From Sphagnum compactum (Eukaryota > Bryophyta > Sphagnopsida > Sphagnales), in NCBI GenBank assembly GCA_965153455.1, contig OZ234498.1, forward strand, positions 62,001 to 126,000: a stretch of 64,000 nt of DNA, in the 5' to 3' direction. A program made the translations under genes and the position numbers. Below, piece after piece: positions 35,003-44,900 of the stretch. The stretch's first letter is position 1; each line of letters starts with the position of its first letter. Below the pieces are notes generated by a model. It did not search any database. It was given only the letters and a program-made list of their open reading frames with translations, and was not told the DNA's origin.

Positions 35003-35680
35003 GTAAGTGAATACCAATACGTGTGGATTTTCTTGGGCCTCCATCTGTTGCATCAATTATCATTTATCTGGGCATCCTGGAAAATCTTTTGGCATTGGTC
35101 TGGCTCAAAATGCACATGATTTGCTGTCTCTGCGTGCTGCGTGATTATTTCATTAAATGGATCTGTGGCCCTGTGGAGATGCTTTGCTCAAAAGGAGTTC
35201 TCTTTAGTCTTGTTCGCATCATAGTATATGGCAGCATGACCTCAAATGTTGTGCATGTCTGGTTAACTGGGTTCCATCCTAATTGGATACCACATACTTG
35301 CAAGGCATTTGGACGTTGGATTCTGTAGGCTGTTTTGCATGAATCTGTGACTTGTGTGCCAGCTGACATCATGTATGACTCTTCCTGTCGCTTCTAGTTC
35401 GCTTTTGTACGATTGTTTGCTCGTTCCCATTTTTTTCATTTTCAACACTCCGAAATACATTCGGTTCACTGGATGTAATCCGTGTTACACATTGAAGAAT
35501 TTAAAAATTGTAGCCCGTAGCTGGCCTTCCGTCTGGAGACCGGTATGCTTCATTACCCCCCTCAGTTCAGCCGATAATGTGAGTTTTCCTAATTTGCAAT
35601 TGTCTTTTCTTCTATTTTCCGACGTTGGGGTCCATTGTCAAGTTATGTGTAACACCTAGTTACTTGGTGTTCATTTGCAG

Positions 35681-35790
35681 GGCGTACTTGAGGCCGTGAG
35701 AATCAGCTGTGCTGGCTACCGAACAAGACGTAGCTTTTATGAGTTTCTCGACCGCTTTGGGCTGCTTGCTCCTGAGGTCCTTGAGGGCAA
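35681..35790 (+). pseudogene. Class XI-like myosin motor exon, copy 2
   Basis: The same exon as 34893-35002 with identical splice sites. Within the exon the change is CGCACC to CGTAGC, which replaces a threonine with serine (RTRRSFYEF). Two identical-phase 110 bp exons spliced together would break the frame (110 is not a multiple of three), so the duplicate cannot extend a myosin by tandem splicing. Confidence 0.82.
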
Positions 35791-36468
35791 GTAAGTGAAT
35801 ACCAATACGCGTGGATTTTCTTGGGCCTCCATCTGTTGCATCAATTATCATTTATCTGGGCATCCTGGAAAATCTTTTGGCATTGGTCTGGCTCAAAATG
35901 CACATGATTTGCTGTCTCTGCGTGCTGTGTGATTATTTCATTAAATGGATATGTGGCCCTGTGGAGATGCTTTGCTCAAAAGGAGTTCTCTTTAGTCTTG
36001 TCCGCATCATAGTATATGGCAGCATGACCTCAAATGTTGTGCATGTCTGGTTAACTGGGTTCCATCCTAATTGGATACCACATACTTGCAAGGCATTTGG
36101 ACGTTGGATTCTGTAGGCTGTTTTGCATGAATCTGTGACTTGTGTGCCAGCTGACATCATGTATGACTCTTCCTGTCGCCTCTAGTTCGCTTTTGTACGA
36201 TTGTTTGCTCGTTCCCATTTTTTTCATTTTCAACACTCCGAAATACATTCGGTTCACTGGATGTAATCCGTGTTACACATTGAAGAATTTAAAAATTGTA
36301 GCCCGTAGCTGGCCTTCCGTCTGGAGACCGGTATGCTTCATTACCCCCCTCAGTTCAGCCGATAATGTGAGTTTTCCTAATTTGCAATTGTCTTTTCTTC
36401 TATTTTCCGACGTTGGGGTCCATTTTCAAGTTATGTGTAACACCTAGTTACTTGGTGTTCATTTGCAG

Positions 36469-36490
36469 GGCATACTTGAGGCCGTGAGAG
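36469..36490 (+). pseudogene. Truncated third copy of the myosin exon
   Basis: The acceptor TTCATTTGCAG is retained, then GGCATACTTGAGGCCGTGAG before the homology stops. Val is replaced by Ile (GILEAVR). Confidence 0.85.
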
Positions 36491-36870
36491 GTTTTCCATT
36501 CCAGGCCTCCCAGTGTCCTCGCCATCGCCAGGTTGTTGTGCTTCTCCCACAGGCCATCACCAGGTGCGTCTACCCCCCCCCCCAACCTCCCCCTCCTTCA
36601 AGTCCTACTTTTCGAATAAAAATCTAGGAGATTTGTCTCCTCCGCTTCTTTTGATCCCAAGATCAGCTTGATCGGTCTGCAATGGACACGGAATGCAGTG
36701 GGCTTGTCTTTGATGTGTTGGAGCTGATTGTTGAGTCACACTTCCACTGCATCCACAAATATTGCCACAGAACCGAGGCTGGTCAGATTGAGGTGTGACT
36801 CGACCGTCAGCTCTCGACCATCAGCTCCGACACATCAGAGACATTACCTAGAGACACACACAAATTCTCA
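36491..36870. other. Intergenic, nothing recognised
   Basis: Contains a C-run (36574-36583) and a 38-codon open stretch from an ATG at 36682 that ends before GTGTGAC. No family is recognised. Confidence 0.35.
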
Positions 36871-36874
36871 TCGA

Positions 36875-37130
36875 GTTTTTTATTTATCGGGGATGCACAC
36901 CTCCTGACCGGCTGTATGGCATTACAGACCGTTCGATCGGTGACGATCGCGGTCTGTAAGGGCCAATTGGCGTGGGCTGTATGGCAGTGCAGACCGTTCG
37001 CGGTCTATACGGGCCAATTAGCGCGCAGGAGGTGTTCACCTTCGATTTTTAAAAAACAGAACCTCCTGAACCTGGCATCTCAAATCTTTCATCGTTCATA
37101 GTAAAAATCCGTGCTATGACAGTCGTCCTC
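36875..37130. repeat. Dispersed repeat with internal inverted ends (partner 56470-56755)
   Basis: Shared phrases with 56470-56755 are TTTTTTATTTATCG, GGCTGTATGGCATTACAGAC, GAGGTGTTCAC and CGATTTTTAAAAAACA. Inside, ACACCTCCTG (36897) and CAGGAGGTGTT (37026) form an inverted pair 140 bp apart, with a near-duplicate GCTGTATGGCAxTxCAGACC within it. Similarity extends past the inverted pair on both sides, so the pair is not clearly a transposon boundary. Confidence 0.72.
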
Positions 37131-37361
37131 ATGGATTCGAGGATTGCCCAAGGAATTTGGTGCGAAATATGCAATTGGACTCTTCAACCGGGCACAAATT
37201 TGGAACAGCACAATTCCGGACTTGTGCATCGAACCCTGCTCGATGCCGTCGCGCGATTAACGCCCGGCAAGTTTCTGGAATTCAGGGATGCGGTGACCTC
37301 CAGCAGTCGTAAAAAAAGTAAATTTGCACTCAAGCGGGAGTTGCGGAAGGCTGCAGCCCAG
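37116..37361 (+). CDS. Putative U1/matrin-type C2H2 zinc-finger exon
   Basis: The ATG at 37116 opens 82 codons to a GTGAGC donor at 37362. Residues 15-39 read WCEICNWTLQPGTNLEQH then NSGLVHR, giving C16-x2-C19-x12-H32-x5-H38. This is the spacing and Gly-x-x-His ending of U1/matrin-type zinc fingers, which bind RNA or double-stranded nucleic acid. A basic tail follows (SSSRKKSKFALKRELRKAA). The first ~5 codons lie in the dispersed repeat that recurs at 56470-56755, so the start codon may be repeat-derived and the true exon may begin later. The next candidate exon, after the CGACAG acceptor at 37462-37467, starts ACATATGTATAGG, which stops the phase-0 frame. I cannot tell if it is expressed. 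Confidence 0.5.
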
Positions 37362-37362
37362 G

Positions 37363-39160
37363 TGAGCTTTTTCTCTTTCTTATCGTAATTGCCAACACTC
37401 TTTTATTTTTTTAAGGTTGTTACCAATACTTGTTTTTTCCTGTCTTTCACATTAAATCTCTCGACAGACATATGTATAGGCTTCGGCAAAAACACCGTAA
37501 GTCTTCGACTGACTTCTGTCCATTTTTAAATAAAGGGGTACTTTATGTTATTCACGATGTCAATAATAGTAGGATGCTATATGTTGGTCTCTTCGTTTCC
37601 TGTTTCTGTTGAAATTGGGGCTCTTTACTTGAAGTCGTAGAAGCTTGATTATTGTGTGTCGGAAATTCCAGCTCTGCCAGATCCTTTGATCTCCCCAAAT
37701 TCTCAGGTATTTTTTCCGGTGAAAATTTGGTGGTTAATGTTATCCTTTCTTCTCGTTTCCTGTGGAGTCTCCTATATTGTCATGGAGATGTAACAGCCTA
37801 GCACAGCCCACTAACATCCCCTGTTATTCACTAACTGTTCATTTCCAAACAGTGTAAACTAGACCCACATAGAGATGGAGTGTCCAGGAACAGATCCAAA
37901 TCTCATCCGCCGAGTTTCTGTGTTACCAGTTACCATTACCTGGGGGGCTTCGGTTTAATCCGGCTTCATCTTTCAAAGATGGACAACTTTCTACTCTTGT
38001 TTCATTGTATTGTCCTTAACCCTGCTGCGTTGTATTCTCATTCCTTGAGGATGCATCAGCTAGATCTACAATGTACCTTTCCAGTTATTTTTCCTTCGTT
38101 TACACAACCAGTGCAGGTGGTCCTGCTTATCTTCGGGCATGATAGGATGTTACCAGTCTCCCTTTTCTCTTATCCGACCATCTACTAATCTGTCTGCAAT
38201 TTTGTCAAATGTAACTCTCTCTCTCTCTTACATGTTCTCGGGTCACATACCAGTACAGCAGATGAATGCTGGAGCTTACCACCTTACCGAAGGACTGGGA
38301 GGTGGCATCCACTGTCTCTGCTCCTTATCAGAATTTGTAATATTTTTGTTTAGAGTTTAGTCATGGCAATCGGGCACAGATTGCAACAAGAGACAACCCC
38401 TTTTTTCACGGTTGTCCATGGTTTCAGCTTTTAGTGTCCTTTCCTTCTTTCTTGAATGAAGAAAAAGTTGAAGACACCCCTACTTTTTGCTGGGCTCTCC
38501 TCAAAAACGAAGTGGGCAACTGGGGAAATATGTGCAGTTGTGTGATACCGGTCTTTGGAAGCTGGGGTATGTAGTGGACCACTGTATAAAGTCATGTAAT
38601 GACAACCATAGTAGTAGGATCAGCTCTTCTGAGGCTCGATATTTTATGGAATATTGCGTCCAGGCGCTGAAGAAGACTTATGTATGCCAGTGATTTTGCA
38701 GCTGCTGCTGGCTTGTTTATCCCCCCCATGTAGTGTAGACTGACCAGTATGCCGTTTCCTGGGCAGCTTGGTGTACAACGTTAGAGAACAACACTCTGTT
38801 AAGATCCTGTAAATAGTCCAACAGTTCCAAATTACCACGTTCTTTTTTCCGAGTCTCGTGCTGTGACTGGCAATCATTCAGTGTGTTTCTAGTCGCTGGA
38901 AACAACAGGCCATGTGAAATTTTTGGAAGTCGTCACCTCTTCTTGAACGGTGATGACTAGGTAATATTGCAGAGGAAGAGTGTGATAGCATCATCCGCTC
39001 TGTCTGTACTCTGGATACCCAGGAGATGCACAGGAATGCACCATTCATACTCAGGTTGGCATAACAGGATGTCGTGGCATTCATACTCAGGCTGGCCATC
39101 AATTATGAGCTTATAATTTGCAGTTCACGCAAGCAAGGTATCCAGATATAGGATAAGAAT
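37363..39160. other. Intergenic, nothing recognised
   Basis: Mixed sequence with several donor- and acceptor-like sites, but no exon I can assign. The lower end may include the former 3' region of the MAP65 pseudogene. Confidence 0.4.
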
Positions 39161-39166
39161 GTTTAC

Positions 39167-41602
39167 CTGTAGAGGCGAGTCCAGCCAACTCATCCTTGTT
39201 GAGGGCCACATAGTTTGAGGGCAGCTGCAGGTCGTGAACGTTCGCGCTTCATGTCCTTGCCCATTGACGCACCCAAACGTGAATTTGTCATTGCTCCATT
39301 TGGTCGTGAGAATTCAGGAGTCGCTGGCTGCATTGAGGCAATGCCCAATGAGAGCCGCCGATTAGGTTGTGATGCTGACGTTGTTCCCCCAAGACTTGGA
39401 CAAGATCCACCGTAGGCCTTTTTGGAGCTGAGAGCTATCTTGATGGGACTGGGCTTTGACCCAAACAGTGTCTCCTGCTTTGTTATAAGTTGCTCCTGGA
39501 TCATACCTTAAGGTCCTGCAGTAAGTTTTGAGAAAACTTGCAAAAAATCAACTTGTTGCCCAATTCCGCATTGCAAGCAACAAGCTCCTTCTTGTAGTAG
39601 AATTAATTGGCTATAAACACTCTTGCAATGCAGTGTGGAATGTGGCATAGCTCCCACTGACTGACAATGTTAAGTAAGTGGTGAAAAACATGTGTTTCTT
39701 ACCCTGAGTTTACGCTTCTCCTCATCTTCCTCTTGCCGGAGGTAGTTGTACTCATCCAGCATAGACAGCAATCTCACCCGCATACGGATGCTCAAATGTA
39801 AGAGACAAGAAAGCTACCAGGATGCATGTAAGCAAGCTGTTATGCTAAGCAGTAGCTGGCTTCCAGAAATAAATTAAGGCAGTAGAAAAGGAAGTGAGTA
39901 CAAGGGAAGAGATGCACCCCATCGAACATGAATGGAACACCCCTATCATCCTCCCAAGCCTATGTCTTCAAGATTAACATTTCCACCATGGCTGCGTCCA
40001 GCACAACCAGTGACAGCACCCAAATTCAGTGACCATGGCAGGATTCCAACATCTTCTTTGGCATGTCTTGACAAATGACAAGTCCTCCGTTGACCTGTGG
40101 GAAGCTAATTGCCTAAAATGTCACTTTTATCAACCTACCCAACTCAGGGACAGAGTGTCAACCTGGGCACAAACATACTCCCAAAACTCCAGAGACAATT
40201 TTTCTCCTTAATTACTATTGTCGATGGCAGATAGTGGCATGTGAAATATACGAGGAAGTTTGTTGATTGCTGCCCATGCACGTTCTGCACGTGTTAGGTT
40301 TAAATGAGCACCTTTACTGGCAAACCCTGTTTTCATCCACCATATAAAATTCACGGGAAGCCAGAGGATTAAACACTGAGCAATTTTTCTTTCTCCTACT
40401 GCTTCCTGGTGCTTGGGATGATGAGGACTATGCATTTACTTCGGGATGACAAGATGCAATCCCAGAGAACAACCAACCTCTTTGAACAAAGTATGAAGCC
40501 GATAGATTCCATTTGTCTTGGGAGAAAGACAAATTTGAGCACTTTTGTAACAAACCTTATTATAATCTTCAGGCCATCCCTCCTCTTCACAAGCTGACAT
40601 CCACTTTTCCATTTTCTCAATAATCTCTTTCCTGGTCAAAGCTTCCTGTTTTGCTCGCATGATCTGCTTCTCCATACCTTAAGGCTCAGAAGTTGTGTAG
40701 GGTCTGCAATGCCTACAGCCAAGTAGATTCCTTAGGACCTCATTAGAGTGCCATTGAAAGCCAAGAGAGCATCTTAAAACAGGTTATTGCTGATCCAAAC
40801 AAATACCTTGGGCTAGTCCATCAAGGCAATGAGCTTCTCTTCTGTTGTGTTGGCATCAGGCTCAATGTGTGCATATGTCCTCCAGTTCCAATCTCCTTTT
40901 CACCACAAGTTCCTTCAGTCTGCTGGCTTTCAGTGTGTCAAGTCTGTCGACTTCCACTTGAGCCTGCAATTCATCAAGAACAAAATGCATAACCAAATGG
41001 CTTTATTTTAGTGGACAAGGTCGAGATCAACACACTGCTGAGTAAAGGAAACAAAATTCATGCAAACTGAATTGCACAACAAAGAAAAAGTCAGGTAGCA
41101 AAATCAGGTGTTATTTACCTGTGCAATGGTGTCTGATGAAAGGGTTCCAGGTACGGTAATCTCATGTTGAGTTGCTGCAAGATGGCTAGTGATGTGCTGA
41201 AGCAACTATTGTTCTTCAATTGGTGTATCCATCAAGTTCCACGATTCTAAAAGCTTCGCACGAAGTTCTTGTGGCTGTCATGGCATAAGAGCACATCAGT
41301 AATCACCTACTCCCTACCTCTCGATTACCCACCAAGTACTTAAATGATGCACGGGACATGGCAGTGGGCTCAATATTATTTGTAACTGCAACATAAAGTT
41401 CGGTATGTTGTGCAGCAGCAAAACACGGGATTCACTCTTACCTTTTGCAGCCGAACCCTTTTTTCCTGGGCTTCGAGAGAGTGGATGGTCTGGGTGAGTC
41501 CCTCGATTGTTACATTGCTTATGTTCTTGGTCCGCCCTGGCGTAGAAGAAACTAAACTGGGATGAACATCTGCAAGAATCTGAATGGAATCCATTCCCAG
41601 AA
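39167..41602 (-). pseudogene. MAP65/PRC1-family microtubule-bundling protein pseudogene
   Basis: Minus-strand exons in order. 41602-41442: VLGMDSIQILADVHPSL to RLQK. 41274-41119: SWNLMDTPIEEQ*, then HEITVPGTLS. 40963-40807: [17 protein letters not shown], then after a shift [12 protein letters not shown]. 40675-40556: [30 protein letters not shown]. About 40340-40252: DENR, then after a shift ASKGAHLNLTRAERA. 39790-39703: RLLSMLDEYNYLRQEEDE. 39515-39167: QETLFGSKPSP, NRRLSLG and, in another frame, NYVALNKDE. These are the MAP65 core and C-terminal landmarks with GT/AG introns. Lesions are TAG at 41206-41208, TAG near 40813, frameshifts near 40880, 40330, 39510 and 39225, and no N-terminal half. 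MAP65 proteins cross-link antiparallel microtubules in spindle and phragmoplast. Confidence 0.87.
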
Positions 41603-41709
41603 CTGTAGAGAACCCAGGCACCATTAAAAGAACGCAGGGACATCTCTTCTTTCTACTAAAAGATCCTTCCCCACCTCAACAAACAAAGATTCCAGAGCTC
41701 CAGCCTCTG

Positions 41710-42013
41710 GTGTCTGACTACTGACTACTTACCTGTTGGTGGGTTTCCTTCTCTGTGGCTTCTGTGAAACTCTCAGCTCTCAGGGCCTCCACTCTCAAAT
41801 GTGGCTGCTTTTAAGGACTGCTCGAGGTGTTCAATTCTTTGCTTTTGCTTCATCAACATCATTCTCTTTGGAAGTTTCAACCACCTGGATACAACCCCTT
41901 TGTTATGTCGTCCTTGTTGTTGTTCCTCTTCCTCCCTGTCATTTTCCCACTCCATCAATCAGCACCTAAACCTGAAGTGTAATAATAGAACATAAAGATC
42001 TGTGTTCTCTTAT

Positions 42014-42052
<39 letters not shown>

Positions 42053-42160
42053 AGAGTACCTTAGAGTCCTGTAGTAGTGCGGTGAGAAATTTGACCTTCG
42101 TTTGCAACACTTCGACATTCTCCGATGCCGCTTCTGCAAGCTAACCAAACGTGGTTTTCA
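41710..42160 (-). pseudogene. Coiled-coil protein exon remnants
   Basis: The minus strand gives VVETSKENDVDEAKAK, HLEQSLKAATFES and, after a frame change, ALRAESFTEATEKETHQQ ending at a GTAAGTAG donor. A second exon (about 42130-42060) gives AEAASENVEVLQTKVKFLTA then LLQDSK at a GTACTC donor. Heptad-like Leu/Ala spacing suggests coiled coil. It does not look like the MAP65 N-terminus. It could belong to the same coiled-coil gene as 44780-46975, split by the inserted duplication block. Confidence 0.45.
42018..42050. repeat. CT microsatellite
   Basis: About 15 CT units, ending in CAGAGAG. Confidence 0.95.
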
Positions 42161-42178
42161 GGATCTTCAGAAGTCTTC

Positions 42179-42550
42179 TCATGCTCTTATACAATGAAGG
42201 TCGTACCTGGAAACCGAAAAGGAAAGAAAAGAAAAAGAAAAAGAGACATATATATTCTGGATCATAAACCTACCTAGTTTGAGCTTCATAACAAACTCTT
42301 GTTGCTGTTGCAAACCGCGAGAGACTTTCAGCTTCGCCTTCTCATATGTCTGTGCAGAAGCTTTCCTCTTATGCACCTGCATCGCCTGTTGCAAATTCAC
42401 CCCAAAAATTTCCTCGATGTGTGCGGTCCCCTCAGCTGCCATACCGGCAAGGACTAGAGCAGCTCTTGCTCCCAAATCTGCGGCCAATACTAATGCTCCA
42501 TACAGTGAACCGCACCTAGTGAGATGCAATAAACTCGCCGAGTGGAGTGT
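42179..42550 (-). pseudogene. Chimeric ORF: MurA-like segment fused to a coiled-coil exon
   Basis: One minus-strand frame reads SLYGALVLAADLGARAALVL and AGMAAEGTAHIE (MurA-like, copy 3, with the conserved Arg of DLRA changed to Gly). It then continues without a stop into FGVNLQQAMQVHKRKAS, YEKAKLKVSRGLQQQQEF and VMKLKL, ending at a CTAG|GTAGGT donor. The MurA copies at 20 kb and 22 kb continue instead with HVDRGYE. The switch falls near 42415, exactly where similarity to the 22 kb block begins. The coiled-coil half fits the neighbouring minus-strand exons. Loss of the arginine and of the last MurA motif makes enzymatic activity unlikely. Confidence 0.6.
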
Positions 42551-43880
42551 CCTTTGGAATTTGTTACATCCTCCCAGGACCTGGTAAAAGAATGCTCACT
42601 CTGGCAACATTAACAATATTCTGAAGACAACTCAGAGGTGTCGGATGCTAACAGGCGGGTGCACCATGAAGAGAATAAATTCAGGTTCGTACCTTAAGTC
42701 TTTGGAACCTCCGATCTTTATTGGAATGTCAATCAGTTGTGGACGTGAATTCCACCGGATCGATCGAGGGCTACCCGCGGAATACACTTTGATTTCCATT
42801 AACCAAGTGGCATTAAGTATGCAAAGAGCCTAATTCGAGAATCTTGAGGAAAATCAAGGTGAGTTCCCTCGGGTCAAAGACCGGTGGTGTCAGTGAGAAC
42901 TATTTCCGTGCACCCAAAATACACAAGGGAGAGTGCCCACGCGCTGCCAACAAATGAACCTTCCGCACCAATTTATTTTGTCAAACCCACCTCTACTGTC
43001 ACGTTCACCGTCCCAGGACAAGGCAATTCAGGCTTGAATGTTAAGACTTATCGTCGCTGGCAATTCCCATCTCCCTTGACACCCTCTTGCTTCTCCATCC
43101 ATCGCTCTTTCCTCCCGACAAGGTGTTTCTTGCACCCTCTCTTCTTGAGTAGAACAACATCATGTGTAGTTCAGTCTAGTGGTATTATATAACTCATGCA
43201 TACCCTGCAAGCAACTAAATTGGCCTTGTGAATGGCTTTAAAAAAGACCTCTTTTCAAAGAGACTGTAGCTCCTTTGGAGTCAAGAGACACCGAAACTTA
43301 CAATCTGTCGGTAGACACAACGTCGTGATCTAGATTCTTCCGCAACAATCTTATCTTGGGTATACATCCACCGAGCTTGTGGCGCTGTGCATGTTTGATG
43401 CTGCAAGAAGTCCGTAGCAATCGGAAACTCTGTGTTAGACCAACTTAAAATTAATGACTTGGCATGCGATAGTAGTTTTCTTTCTGGTGTCTCGCCCTGG
43501 TCGGAATGTGGGTGGTTTGAAACCGGTGTGCACAAAAGATATGTCGGAGCAAGAGAAAGACGGATGGAAAAAAGAGGCAAGTATCATACCATCCCAAAGA
43601 CGAGGCTATCTTGGATCCAATCTTTGCAGAAGCAACTGATAACCCCGATCGAAACCCAAGTCAGAACTTCAACGGATCAGATTATTTTGAAGCCTCGGTG
43701 AGAGATGTTCCTTTGCATACTACGTTCATGGTACCTGCTTTCTCGATCGGGTCCGGACACCGGGGTTTAACTCATCCTTCCATCGACGCATAGTCTTCGT
43801 GCCGTCGGACTTATTTCTTTTGTTCATACTGCAATACTTGCACCGTATACGCTCTTACGTTTCTCTTAAACATGCGTATG
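42418..43880. repeat. Segmental duplication block 2 (partner 22395-25200)
   Basis: A shorter copy of the 22.4-25.2 kb block in the same orientation and order. Junctions relative to the partner are near 42840 (skips ~535 bp) and 43325 (skips ~515 bp). Divergence is moderate, with many C/T and G/A differences. It is inserted among minus-strand coiled-coil and MAP65 remnants. Confidence 0.82.
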
Positions 43881-44640
43881 AATATGGGCTGAAGAATCTT
43901 CATTTGACGCATGCATGGGCTATCCTGTGCACGGACTTAGTTTTGACAATGGTTTAGTAGGCTCTCCCTCCCCGATTCCCCGATCAATTTCCCGGTACTT
44001 CGCCAAACGTATGATTCATCTAGGTTGTTATGCCATCAAGGTGTAAACACGAAACGATCCGCTTCTGGAAGGGCTCATGGCCAACTTGGGAGCAGTCGGT
44101 GGTTCGAGGCGGATGTTACTTGAGGATCGCTCGATCGACTTGTTGCCGCTCATGGTCCGTCGGACTCGACCCGGTGTCTCTGTGGGGTCCATCACGTCGG
44201 AGGCAGGATCTGTGCTCTTTGTTTCGAGTTTGTTAACGGGGTGGTGCTTCCCCTTCTTGTTTGTCCTCCCTTCCCCTTCTTCTGGGCTCCTCGGGTCCCG
44301 TTGATTCTCTTTCTATTCTACTTCGGATTCGTAGAAATGGGGAACTCAAGGATGCTCCCCGTGGTTTTTGCTCCCAAATTTCTCTCGCTGGGCTTTCTGT
44401 GGGCTTCCTCCCGTAAACCTGGATTTGTCTCCATTTTTTCTGCTTCTCTCTCTATTTGTATTTCTTCTCGGGCTTTTTGGTCTTCTAATTCCCTCCTTCC
44501 TATATATAGGGTGTTGTTCATCTGGCTTGCACCATTCCCGAATTTTCCGATCGTTGCCTGTCTCGGGACGCGAACTCCAAACGAGGACCCGGTGCGATGA
44601 TCGATGCCGACGGATGACCTTCGCTCGTTCTCAGGGACCC
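43881..44640. repeat. Dispersed duplicate fragments
   Basis: 44104-44220 resembles 23245-23340 and 54480-54560 (GTGTCTCTGTGGGGTCCATC). 44345-44400 (GATGCTCCCCGTGGTTTT) resembles 54836-54880. No gene is recognised. Confidence 0.65.
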
Positions 44641-44900
44641 AAAAAAATTGTAGGCTGCCATAAAAAGAAACAAGAAATGGAGATAAACCCTAAGAAGTTC
44701 ACAATCGAACCAGTTTATCCCCTTTTAAATTTTACCCTTCCTGGTTTTTTCACAGTCTGTGTTTTTGTTTATAAAACAAGACAGTTTAGGAGCCCCCCCC
44801 ACTTTCCCCCCCCCTTTGACAAACTTGGGGTCCTTCCCTCCTTCCGGTCGGTCCATTGGCCTCTTTGCAATTCAACGCCTCTCTCAACTGCAGGCTCTGT
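44640..44900. repeat. Dispersed repeat (partner 51410-51640)
   Basis: Shares CTGCCATAAAAAGAAA, ACCCTTCCTGGTTTTTTCAC and GTCCATTGGCCTC with 51430-51630 in the same order. Confidence 0.8.

Larger units (their letters stand above)
34845..36490 (+). repeat. 788 bp tandem duplication, two full units plus a partial third
   Basis: CATTGTCAAGTTATGTGTAA begins at 34845 and 35633, and as CATTTTCAAG at 36421: exact 788 bp steps. The two full units differ at roughly ten positions (about 1%), so the event is recent. The third unit ends after 22 bases of the exon, at AGGCCGTGAGAG, where unrelated sequence begins. Each full unit holds one myosin exon with its introns. A related piece of the intron (AGCTGGCCTTC..GTCTGGAGAC) is found alone at 54010-54065. 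Confidence 0.95.

Noticed and set aside
34893-35790. A functional two-exon myosin gene
   Set aside because: The exons are duplicates of one exon, would shift the frame if joined, and no flanking motor or tail exons are visible.
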